A DNA stretch of 64,000 nt, taken from assembly GCA_002118135.1 (NCBI GenBank), contig BDIU01000035.1, positions 62,001-126,000 on the forward strand, in the 5' to 3' direction. Positions 21,645-35,700 of the stretch are shown here, in pieces. A model generated the notes under the pieces. It saw only the letters and a list, made by a program, of their open reading frames with translations. It was not told where the DNA came from and did no database searches. Made by a program: the position numbers and the translations under genes. Numbering within the stretch: the first letter of the stretch is position 1; each line of letters opens with the position of its first letter. The DNA is from Trebouxia sp. TZW2008 (lineage: Eukaryota; Chlorophyta; Trebouxiophyceae; Trebouxiales; Trebouxiaceae).

Positions 21645-24600
21645 TCACCCAACTGACGATCTGGCAGCTATTCTACGCATGACTGATTCTAACTCAGTAA
21701 ACCTTCTGTTCGCATCTGACAGGGCAACAGTACGCCTTGACAGCTGTGCTCTCCAATCCTCTTCAATCTGCAGGGCGAACTCAGTCAGCAAAGCGTGCAA
21801 AGAGACCACAAAATGCACAATGAGAACTGCCTCATCGAAAGTTTCTGTAGTGTGTCGGTCTGTGGTCAATCAGCTGCTGTTGCTGATACAAAATTGTTAG
21901 GCAGCTGATGTATGCATCAACTTTACGCTTTGGCTATTAAAAGCATTTGCCAGCACAATTCAGGCAGCCATGGCATGGTTTGGTCATACACACAATTCAC
22001 CTGCTTATGATGTATCTGCAATGTTGCAAGTTCTCCATTCAGCTGACTGACAGTGTCTTGGTGACTTTCCAGCTGCTGTTGTAAGCCTGACACCTTGGCT
22101 TCCAATGCTGCCTGCCTGGAGCTGTCACTACTATGAGCCTGCATATCCACAACAGACTTTGACCACAAAATTCATGCAAGATATGCTGTGACAGCCTGCA
22201 GCGCCCCTAGATCATTTGCATTGATGTAAGCACATCCTTTGGCGGTTGCCTCAATAGCACAGCAGGTCGTAGACATGCAGGAGGTAAGACCATTGCACAG
22301 TGGGCATGCAGCATTTGGCAATCGCAAGCAGTGTGAAGTCACAGCAGTAAGTTAGGTATGATGATGAAGAGCAGATCTGAGTCACCTGCCGTAGAGCTGT
22401 GGCTGCTGTCCTCTGAGTGTCAAGCTCGCTCTCAAGCTCAGCACAGCGTGCCTCAGCCTTTGTGCGACTTGTCTGTGCCCTGGCACAGCTTGCTCTCATA
22501 TCCTACAGCAGTTCTTACAATGATGCAATTTGAAAACAGCAACTGGCATGTCAGTGTGGCTCAAGTTTTGACTGGCATACCATCAGCTGTTGAGTGCAAC
22601 ATGGCTGACTTCAGATGGCATGTAAACCTTGTCCGCAGCAATTGATTCTTGTGCCACCCTGCAAGGATTGATGGCTGAACTGCAATGCTGGCTATGTATG
22701 GCTCAATGCAATAGTAAATCCTTATTCATACGATATCAGGGACAAGGCCACTGGTCAGAGTCAGGTGAAGGTGCAGCGCATAGAGGCAAGCAATGAGCCG
22801 CACCCTGAGCTCATGAGATTCCTCCTTATGCAAGGCTTCCCAGTTACAGCGTGCTGCTGCCAGCTCCTGTGCACTCTCCTTCTCTGCCTGAAACCAAACA
22901 GGCAACATGTTTCATGCAGCTGCTCACTATATCTTATGTTGACGCAGAATATATAACTTGATAAGTGATCCTTGTGCATTCAGTTTTGATCCCCCGAGGC
23001 GGTCTCACAGCTCAGGTCAACAATCATCGATTTGACAACTCTGCAAACTAGAGTTGAGGTCTGAGCTGTGAGACAGCTGCCAAGGAAGCAATTTTGCATG
23101 CATGTCTGCTGATGAATTATTGTCAAGCAACGCCTGCTTCAGTGCAGCTACAGTAGCCTCGCGCCAAGTAAGTACAAGCAGTTCTCAAGGTCTGCTCACT
23201 CGATGTCCAAAGCAGATTGCAATGGCCTACTAAGGATGGGTGGCACAAGCACAGCTACACAATTTTCCAGCTAAGTCTGCTGACCTTATGCAGTGCAGCC
23301 TCTGCATGTCGCAGCTTGGTCTGGCTTCTAGTCAGCTGCTGCTGGACGTCCTGCAGAAATGCACAGCTTGCCCTGTTTTTCAGCTTCAAGATGGGAATAT
23401 GCAATTAGCTGAAGCAATCAAGCACATGGTAAGCGGCATGTCAAACCATGTTGCAGAACCATGCTTGCCTAAGCCAGCTCAGTGGTGATTGACAGACCAG
23501 CACAAAGGTGCTCCGCTGACTTCTAGTAGGTACAGCATGAACACACATTATCCTTTGCATGTGGAGTTCCAGGATTGTATGTGCACTGCAGACATACCTG
23601 TGTGAGGGCCTCTGCCTCTGCCAGTTGACCTTGCAGCTCCCTGCAGCATTGCATTAACAAGTGAGCATTGTGCAATTGGTAAAGGCTGCATGTCCAACAG
23701 GATAGACTGGTACAATGGCTGATTGTATGTAGCATCTGACACTGATGGGTGCAATTGATTGCTGCATGCCTGACATACATGTGCTGAAAAAGTGCACCCG
23801 ATATTGCGAGCCTTCCTTACAAAAGTACCTGCTGTTTCAGCATATGCTTCAGGATCAAGTGTGTTTTGAACAATCTGCATCACAGCAGCAGCATGACATG
23901 TTTGATGTACTCCACGTTCAGAGCAACGTGCTGCAGCAGCAACGCAAATGCACATGACAAACATCAGCGTGCTTGCTGACAACTGCATGCTAGACGGCGT
24001 CTGCAGAGCGTTGACATGCCAAGAATAAGGCAGCTCACCTGTTGTGGCGCAACAGCTCTGTTGCCTGACCCTCAGCCTGACACCAACGTCTCTGCACCTC
24101 TCCCAGCTCCCTCTGCACTTGCCAAAATGTCAGAAGGGACGATTGTATTGCAACAATGGCATTCTATGCAGTTACATTGTTCTTAGCAAACAAACAGGAG
24201 AGGCTGCTTGCATTTACTGCAAGTCTTGTGCTTGTTGGCATTAGCACCACCGCCAAAAAAACCTCATACAATGCTTGACTCCTTCTGCAAACCTCCTGTG
24301 TCTTGTGAAGCATTCCAAAGTTGTCCTATCTTGTCTCAAATGTCGCAGGATGCCTAGTGAATGCAATTGGCTGCTGTTAAAAGTGCATTGCTGCTGACCT
24401 CAGTGGATTGCAGCTGAGCCTCAGCATGAGCACAGCGGTGAAGGGCATCCCTGGCTGCCCTGTCAGTATCTGCAGCCCTGCCCTCCCCATCTCTCAACCG
24501 CTCTGCTAAGCTGCCAAAGTCTGCCTCAGCCTGCACAACACCACACCACTTGCCTGATCCACAGACAGACTGGTGTAATGCAAGGGTCAAGATTTGGCTG

Positions 24601-27600
24601 TGTGTCTTGGGCACTGGCTTTGCAAATGACACTGTCTACTCGAAATTTGTCTATCTAAAGCTGCACGAGACTGAGCTATCACAGCTGGCATGTCTTTGTC
24701 AACTGCAAAACTTGCTTTTGGTCATTGTGCTGTCTTATGTGCATGTTCGTATAGCCTGAGAGTGGAAGCCTGCTTTGATGATTTTGCAGAGTATCAGCAA
24801 TCGTTTGGGTTAAGAGCAGGACCTGTTGCGCTTGATGCTGAGCCTGTGCAAGGTCATGCTGCAGGTCAGTTGCACGGGCCTCAGCCTTGCCAATGCGCCG
24901 CTCAGCTTGCTTGCCTGCATCCTTCAGCCTGCACGCAGAGCTTGCTATTAATTGAAGCACAATATACTCCTGGTACAGTAAACTGTCTTGGTAAGGACAC
25001 TCGATGTAAGGACAATCTTGATGTAAGGACAGCGCCATTGGTAACCAACCATTACAGTCTGACTGCAGTGGTTGCTCTGAGTAAGGATAATTTAATGTAA
25101 GGATGAATTTCTTGGTACCTAAAGCAGTCGTTACAAAGAGAGTTTACTGTACATCATGCATACTAACTTTTTGCACCTCATTGACTGCTGCTGACATTTG
25201 CACACAACTTTGTGAAGTGGACACTTAGAGCTGTGTCACAATTTGAAGGTCCATCTTGTTTGTAGTATATTCTGATCAGAGCCTGTGCGTCAGTGCAAGC
25301 TGATGCAAAACAGCTTGTGAAGCGCTGCATGGTGGGTTCTATATAACCTGAGCTGGTGCTCAAAGCAAGATGCTGTGTATGTGACAGATCTGCATGCAGA
25401 GAAGGCGGCTCACTGTTGTTCAAGCGTTGATATCCTGCTCTCACAAGCGTCAGCACGCTTCTGCACCTTGAGCAGCTTCTCTTGGCCGTCTTGAACCTCC
25501 TCTGCCAATGCCTGCATGTGTCAGCAATGCCTGTTAATGATGACAAACACTGGTGCTGATACTCATACTGATTAAGGTCACAAGAGTATATTGTATGTTG
25601 TGACACAGGTGCTGTGTGGCTGAATGCCTGTCTCAGCATTGACTCATCAGGTGCAAGCACAGATGTGCTTATGCGCTGATAGCCAGACAGATTTCATGAA
25701 ACATTGCAGCAACAATTGCTGGAACGTGGAGGTACATCTGCAGATACTGCTGCATGATTTGTGTACTTTCTGATGCTGGCTTTGAGGATGCATGTACACC
25801 GTCTTGCTGTCGCTGCCAAGTTTATGCCCCCTTGCAAGCTTCATACTGTTAGAGTATTGCATGCATATGAATAACAGCAGTGTGTGCAGGCGCACTTGCA
25901 GGATTGCATGTGAGATGCAAGCAGCAACAGCAATGGCAAACCTTACGGTGCTTCTCCTTGGAGGCCAAGCCTTCATGCAGCTGATTGAGGCGGTCCTGAA
26001 GCACCCGCCCTGTCCCACACTCACTCTCTGCTGCCCTGACTGGACTCCTTGTCTCTCCCTGCACAGTAATGTTGCTGTGGAGTGTGGGCTGGCACACCAA
26101 CAGCCTTGCCTGCAGCTGGTGCTGAGGCTGCACTGGTATGCAGATGCCTTCAAAGGTTGAGGGCCTTGAGCCTTGCTTGGTCATGTTGCAACATGTCGCC
26201 ATTCACGCTTATGAAGGCTGAATGCGTGTGGCTTGCAGCAGTCAGGCAAATTGAAGAAGTCAGGCAAAGCTCAGAAATCAGTTGCTGGAAAGGTTGCAAA
26301 AGACTTGCGTCTAGCAGTGGCACACTGGGCAGGTACACTGACAGCATGCGCTGACCAGCTTTTGATGCCAGAATGCTTTGAATTGGAAAAAGCAGAAGGA
26401 AACAGGTGACATGAGCCCAACTTGTCTTGCCGCATCACAACAAGGACTCACTGAGACAGCAGCTTTGAGATCCTCAACCCGAGTCCTTAGCCTCAGAGCT
26501 TCACTATGGCTGATTTGCAGAGCAGCTGTGGCATCTGTCAGGCGCGCCTTCAGAGCCCGCACTGCAACCTGCACGTCCACAGCAAGCACTCACAGGAGCT
26601 CACAAGAGGTATTATTGTCACAGAATGCAAATAAGGAGCTAGCATGTTTTAAAGACATCAGCAGCTGGTGGTGCTTGGTCAGTTGAGACAAATGCAGTAC
26701 TGCCTGTTGCACAAGTGGCTAGAGCTTTATCATGCACAAGCCACACTTTCCAGTTTGAAGCAGGCATGACTTGCTCTGCAGCACACATCAGAATCACTTT
26801 TTTGCCTGGCAGCAAAATCAAGTCTGCTGTATGAGCAACAAAGTCACGCAAGTTGGCTCTTGCATGCTGCATTTTGTATACGAGCAGATGAGACCTGATT
26901 GCATGAGACAAAACCAGACAAAGCCCAATCTGTCACCCAGGAGCGTCTCTAGGTGAAGTCAACGCAGGCTTTCCTCTCACTTACAAATGCCAAATCTTCA
27001 ATGCAACATGCAGATGCGAGGGCAGCAGCCAGACCACGCTGAGCCAGGCTGAGCAGATGCTTGTTTGCCTATACCTTGTATTTGCGTGCTGAGGCATCTC
27101 GTGTTTCCAGCTTCTCCTGTGTCTTCTGCAGCTTCTGAAGCAGCTGGGCTGTCATAGCCCCCTCGCCAGGCTGCCCCCCTGCTGTTTGGGGGTCACCCCA
27201 AGACACAGATTGTCTGCCATTGCCAGGTGTCATGCTCTGATCCCACATCAGCACTGGCTGACTGCCAAAGGGCGGCCTTTGCTGTTGCTCATGCTGTTGA
27301 GGCTGCTGCTGAGTAGGGCCGAACCAGACTCTGGGTGCGCTTGCCTGAGCTTGAGACTTGTAGTCAGCCATCTCTTTGCTGAGCTCCTGTATCACAGCAT
27401 GCATACAGACCTTGGATTAGTCTGTCTCAAGCTTTGCCATGTTGCAAAACTTTCAAGAGTGATAGGATGTACGTGGATGAATTCTGATGCCCAACTGACA
27501 GACAGTACACCAAATGGTGCTTCAAAACATGGCTGGAAGTCAAGGATGAATTCAGAAAGCTGCCATCTCATGTGAGATGCCTACCAGCAGGGATTTTGTT

Positions 27601-29674
27601 TGATGTCGGAGAAGAGCAGAATTGTCGTTGAGGCTGTAGCAAGGCTGAATTTGCAGTCTGTCCTGTTGCATGTGCTGGGTTTGACATGTCAGCACAAGCT
27701 GTTTGTTTTCAACGGCCTGTTGCGATGGCCAGAAGTACTACTAGTGTTGTGCAACCTGAGTCTGTTGCAGAGCACCAGTCAGCATTGACCAAACTCATGA
27801 AGCAGAATCAAGGCAGTCTGCTATCCCAACAGGACACTGGTCATGAACGGGGTGCGCTGTCAGCACATACATCAGGACTTAGCAGATACGAATGCAGCCT
27901 GAGCAGATGAGCAAAAGCTGTCAGCAGAGTAAGCCTGTTGTTGCAGCAGTGTTTAGCAGATATTCAGAACAGGCAATTTGTTGAGCTGCACCTGCAGGCT
28001 TTGCCAGATGATCGATGTTGAACCATTTGCAAACAACCAAGTCTTGCTGCACAGCACATGGATCAGCCTCTCGTATATGCGCAAGAATTGCCTGATCACG
28101 AAAGCCTGCACATTCAGCACAAATGCTCACTGTAACAAGATGCTGTGAGTCGGCCAAAGCACACCTCCTGTTTGCTCTGCATTTTGCCAATCTCGCGGTC
28201 TCGGCTTGCAAGCAGGGTCCTGAGCTCTTCGGCCTCGCTCTGCCAGCGCCATCTATCCTGCTCAGCACGAGTCGCTCTCACCTCAGAGCTGCTTGCATGC
28301 TCTGTTAGGCGAGCTTGTGCCTGAGACAATGCATTCTCCAGATTGGCAACCTACACAATGATGACAACTGCAGGTTGCTGATGTGTACATCTGTTGCTGA
28401 AAGCGCCCCAGCCAGAGGTGCATAACAGCCTAAAAGAATGGCTTTGAACAGATCGGCTGCACTCATCATGCAGGCAGAGCAGCAAAGCAAGACAGGTGTG
28501 AGACAGCATGTCAAAACATTGACTGTGCTTCATGAACAATCGGCAGCTGCGAGTTGCTACTGATGGAGGAACAATGCATTGTACGGCAGTACCTGCTGTT
28601 GGCTGGAGTCCAGCTGGCGCTGCATGAGAATCTGTGCATCATTGCCCTGCACTAGCTGGTTGTGACTCATGCTGACAGCAGACTGCTGCTGCTCAATCTG
28701 CTGCTGCAGACTTCGCTTCTGTGTGAGCAGTGCATCCTCAAGCTGAGTCAGCGCTCTGTCCTTGGATTCAAGAGCTGCCTCCCAGTTTTGTCTTGCTTCC
28801 TGAGAGCGTTGCTGCATGCAGCAAGCCATTGCATCATACTTCGATGCTGCACAAAGGTATTAGCTGCTCAGTGCAGGGTGCTGGTTCAGTACACAACACT
28901 ATGTGTCTGCACCTGAAGGCTGAATGACACAGTGCAGATTGCTATGCTGCATGCATTGGGTGATAGCTTGATGCTTGTGTAAGCAACTCACCACCAACCG
29001 CAAATGCTGGTCTTGCAGCTCCTCAAGCTGCGCATCACGTTCTGCCAGGGCTGACCTCAATCTGGCAGACTGCTGCAGGACACAAACACATGACACTCAC
29101 GACATTGAAGCAAGCAAAGCTGCAATCAGGATCTCTTGAATTTGCATGACAGTGTCATGAACATGATATGATGCAACACACTGTGCATTCAGGTAACTGC
29201 AAAAAGGCAAAATGCACGTGTAAAATTCGGTGGCCACACATTCCCTGCTTCTAATAAAGCAGGTAGGCCATAGCGCTGGAGTTTGATTTAGCTTACCTCT
29301 TGTGATTGATACGAAGCGCGCTGTCTGGGCTGTCTGCTGTAACCCTCGACCTGTGATCACGCAAATGTGTTGTGAAGACTGCAGACCCCTGTGACACTCA
29401 CGTGCGCGGATGTCACTGCTTTGAGAGGTACTCACTTCTTGTATTTGGTTAAGATCATCATAGACTTCGTCTTGCTGCCTGCCAAGCCAAGTGGACTGAG
29501 CTGAGCTTGTTTGCCTGATAGACAGCTTAGCCGACATGACAGGACAATGACTGCAGATACATACCTGGCTTCTTCTGGAGGAATGCCAAGCAATTGCTCG
29601 GCCTGATGAAGCGCAGCGTCCAAGTTTGGATTGTTCAAGTCGACGTCTTCGTCACTTGAGTCGCTATAGGCCAT
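21645..29674 (-). CDS. long coiled-coil protein of unknown function
   Basis: The start is an ATG at 29674. Exon 1 (29674-29565) encodes an acidic N-terminus (MAYSDSSDEDVDLNNPNLD, then AALHQAEQLLGIPPEEA). Exon 2 (29478-29436) follows in phase (RQQDEVYDDLNQIQE). Further exons are heptad-rich: LRSALAERDAQLEELQDQ (~29.03 kb), ALTQLEDALLTQKRSLQQQI (~28.7 kb), RWQSEAEELRTLLASRDREI (~28.2 kb), LLQKLQKTQEKLETRD (~27.1 kb, after a Gln/Pro-rich break near 27.3 kb), LRLRTRVEDLKAAV (~26.45 kb), AERRIGKAEARATDLQHDL (~24.87 kb), GSLAERLRDGEGRAAD (~24.5 kb), AALEAKVSGLQQQLESH (~22.07 kb). The last exon encodes IEEDWRAQLSRRTVAL and ends ARSSVG at 21645. No globular domain was recognised. It shares a 314-bp divergent promoter region with beta-tubulin, which hints at a microtubule or centrosome-type scaffold; that is inference only. 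Middle exon joins were not all resolved. Confidence 0.7.
24976..25149. mobile_element. 174-bp MITE-like element, pogo/Tc1-mariner-type ends
   Basis: The ends CAGTAAACTGTC and, reversed, CAGTAAACTCTC form terminal inverted repeats, and the element is flanked on both sides by TA, the target duplication of Tc1/mariner-pogo transposons. Inside are several TGTAAGGACA-type repeats. A second copy of nearly equal length lies at 51048-51219. No open frame, so non-autonomous. It sits in an intron of the coiled-coil gene. Confidence 0.8.
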
Positions 29675-29988
29675 CACTGCTGCAACTAATGACTGAGACC
29701 AGCACGCAAGCGCTTGCACAGAAGTTTCATGCTGATGTGGGCTACCAGGGCAAAGCGCTCAGCGAAGTGGGTCTGCAACTGCAGCGATTGCGCCGGTCAA
29801 GCTTGTGATGATTGCTGAAACTCAATGCAGAAGTGCGATGGCCACAGCTGAGCGAGCGGCGGGCTTGAGTCGTGAGATGTGAGACATTTCTGGACACCTT
29901 CACTTTGCGGGAAAGTTTGACTGGCAGCAGCACACTCTCCCCTGTGCTTCTCCTGCTTGTGTGCTTTCAAGGATCTATCTTTGCCAAG
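29675..29988. promoter_or_regulatory. bidirectional promoter of coiled-coil gene and beta-tubulin, with E2F-like site
   Basis: Only 314 bases separate the two start codons, so both promoters and 5' UTRs must lie here. At 29907-29914 the sequence GCGGGAAA matches the core of E2F/DP sites (TTTCCCGC reversed), about 75 bases before the beta-tubulin ATG. E2F sites commonly drive S-phase and cell-cycle genes. Whether it is used here is inference. No TATA box stands out. Confidence 0.5.
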
Positions 29989-32458
<2,470 letters not shown>

Positions 32459-32778
32459 GCCTGGCTTCACTCCTGTGTATACTAGTTTAGTTGTAGTACT
32501 TGTCTTTCAGCGTCGTGCTCTAAACAATCATGCAGGCTTTGACAGTTCAATGTTGGTGGAGGAGGGTTGACATATGCAGAGTGCAAAGTCACCTAAACTT
32601 AACAACTTTGAATTAGATACATGCCCAATTTTAGTTGCCATTGACCAGCCTTTTCCTGCTTCATGCAAATACAAATGTAATTATTCGATGCGTTTATCTA
32701 ATTGTTTGTTGGCAGGCATCTTTCTGCTGAGAATGTCATATTGCCAAGATTGGCGCACAAGCGCATCAAAGGTCCCAT
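32459..32778. terminator. shared 3' region of beta-tubulin and GCP4
   Basis: The 320 bases between the two convergent stop codons must hold both 3' UTRs and polyadenylation sites. A TGTAA-type motif, the usual green-algal polyadenylation signal, is present near 32675 (AATGTAATT) on the plus strand. No coding potential. Confidence 0.4.
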
Positions 32779-35700
32779 TTACACAGTACTTCTTGGAATG
32801 AAGTCACCCTGGCGCAACTGCCTGACTGCTTCATTCTCGACATAACCATTGTAATTGATACGCAACAGAAACTGCCGAAGGTATGGAGCACGCTGACTGC
32901 TCTGGAGCTTGTTGCTCTGTAACAAGGTGTATAGCATGTTGGCCCTCCTCTTGAACTCAGCAGCTAATCCTGCTATCTTGTCTGGATCTGCTGCATCTGT
33001 GTCGCTGCTGCCATCATCTTTCTGCGGTCAGCACAAAATGCAATTAGTTCTACCTCAACATTGACTACTTATTGGCAACTGGTTATTTCTTCCTTTTTTT
33101 GTGGCAACTGGTGCATCATGATGAACGCCTTCCCAGGCGAGCAGCACTTTGTGAGTTGATGCTAACGAGAGCAAGGGCAGTGAAAGTCTGGCAATACTAT
33201 CATCTGTTCATGGTAGCTGCACAATGCTGCAAGCAGAACATGCGACATCAAGCACAGCAGCATGAGCTCTACAGACCTGCACAAAGCCACAGAGCCTTTG
33301 ACATAGGCTGAAGATACCCTCAAGCATCTGTGAGATGGCTTTCATGTCCAGGAAGGACTGCGTCACCACTGTATCCAGAAACGTTTGATGCGCACGCTCT
33401 GCCTCACTGAAGTCTTGTGCATTGGCTATACATTGAGACAAGATGGAGCTCTGTGCTTCTATCACATCTACCTGCAATCAGGAATTATAATGTGCAGTTG
33501 AGCAGCGGTGCAACAAGCTGTAAAGTCATCTAATGTTGGAAGCAGTCAGAGATCTCAGTGGCAAGTCAATATTTACTGATATGGTGCCCTGGTGTACAAG
33601 ATATGCATGGTAGTCAAGATGTCAATATGCACTGACGGTCTGCATTGTGATGACTGCACTAGCAACACAGTGATGCATTGTCAGCCAAGCACATTTCAAG
33701 GCTTGCATGGACACAAATCAGGACGGCTTGCAATGCCATCGCATCATCAATACAGCAGCAGCATCACCTGCACATAGATCTGCAGGTTGGTGATGATGTG
33801 AGCCATGTGATGGCGCAGGTGCCACAAGGGCAGTCTGCGAGTGTGCAAGGGCAGATCCCGGGAACGCCCTGCTTGGCGCCGCATAACCGCCCAGCTGCCC
33901 TCAAGATCCACCTGAATGCGCTTCAACCGCAGCAGATACTGGAACACCACATGATACTTGGCCATCACCTGGACAATACAAAAAACAATCTTCAGCGTTG
34001 GATACAATACATTTAAAAAGTGTGCTTGCCCAGGAGCCAGGTGGACGACAGGCATTGTTTGCGGTGTTTTGAGTTGCACAGCATGACAGCAGGAAACAAA
34101 TGCAAAAGATGATCAGCTGCATGGTGATTGCATGCGCCCATTAAAGCATCAGGCAGACAAGAAGCATGTCACTTTAGAGAACAACTGTGAAGACAAGAGC
34201 AACCACGACAGCAAGGGAATGTGGATGTAGGGCCCACCTGAGGGGTGAGCAGCAGGTGCAAGGGCCAGTCCACTCGGTACGTCAGGAGCACATCATCCCA
34301 TTTGTCATACTTGGGCACATGCAGCAGCTTCCTCCTTGCGCCCACAGCCTGAGCAGTACTATTGTGAAGTCACAAAACCTTTCAAGGCTGCAGGTAAAAT
34401 TGCATTGTGTACTGAAGCAAGGTTGCTGAGGGGACAGAGACTTGGACACGTACTGCGAAGACATCATGTAGATTTGTGAACCAGGCTTTGAGGCAGCATC
34501 AGCTGCCATAGGACGTAAACAGGAGTGATAGATGCTTGACATGCTTGACAAAATCCTAACACAGGGTACACTCACAGCCAGCCATAGGAGGCAACAGATG
34601 CAGACAGATTTGCATAGAGTTCAAAGAGAATATACAGTTCTTGACGAGATAGCTCTTATCATTCACGTCATACTTCAGGCCTGCTGGTGTAATGTTCGCG
34701 CTTGACAGAGCAGAGTTTGACACTGTACATGAGGTGAGCAGCAACCTGTGCGGGAGGGTCAGTTTGCTTGACATAGCGGATCTTGACATGCTGAAATAGG
34801 GGGTCTTGGTCAGCAGTGCTCTTGAGGGCAGACTGCTGAAAAGGCACTGTAAGGTCTCCTTCTGCTGTTGCCTCCCGTGGTGGCAGCCGCATCAGCTCAG
34901 CACTCTGCACACAGTCAATGCAGAGGTGTGAAGAAGGAGTGAAATAGGAGTCCTTGATCAGCAGTGCTCTTGAGGGCTAGCTGCTGGAAAGGCAGCTGAG
35001 GCCTGGCAGACAGTCACTTTGACGCAGAAGGCAAGCATGCGCAGCAGCAATGCAGGCTATTCTCTTAGTCCATGGCAGGGTTATGGCTCATGATCTTCTA
35101 CCTCTGACAAAAAGCGGTGCAGCACAAGTGGCTTTTGGCCAGCAGGAAGCAGTTTTTGAGTGCAAACTCAGCAGCAGAAGAAAGATGTGCATGCTGAAGT
35201 CGGTACCTCAGCCAGAAAGCTGTGGTAGAAGTCGCCCTTGGCCAGAAGGAAGTAGTTCTTGAGGGCAGCTAGGTGGGCAGGCAAGTCTGCATGCACCACC
35301 ACCAGCTGCCACAGCTGACCAGTCACCTGCATATCACATCATGGTTGTCAGCATTTAGTCAACCATGAGTCAGCTATGATCAGAAAAAGGTAGTTCTTGA
35401 GGGCTGCCAGGTGGGCAGGCAAGTCTGCATGCACCACCACCAGCTGCCACAGCTGACCTGTTACCTGCACATCAAATCATTTAGTCATGTGTTGGTCATT
35501 CATCAGTCATTGATGGCTAGAGAGTGCTACACTCTCTATTGCACCAGGGTAGGTTGACGAGCCCTGGGGATACAAACATTGAACACAACATGGCACAACT
35601 AGTATCATGTAAGAAATGCAAAGTTTGCTTATGTTAGCTGTTGACTTTCATATCAAAGATGGTTAGGATGCAGCAACAGAAGCTCACCTTTGATCTGATC

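Noticed and set aside
34560..34740. Possible extra GCP4 exon (AGLKYDVNDKSYLV...)
   Set aside because: The neighbouring exons 34904-34746 and 34348-34238 already join in phase and match the family without it.
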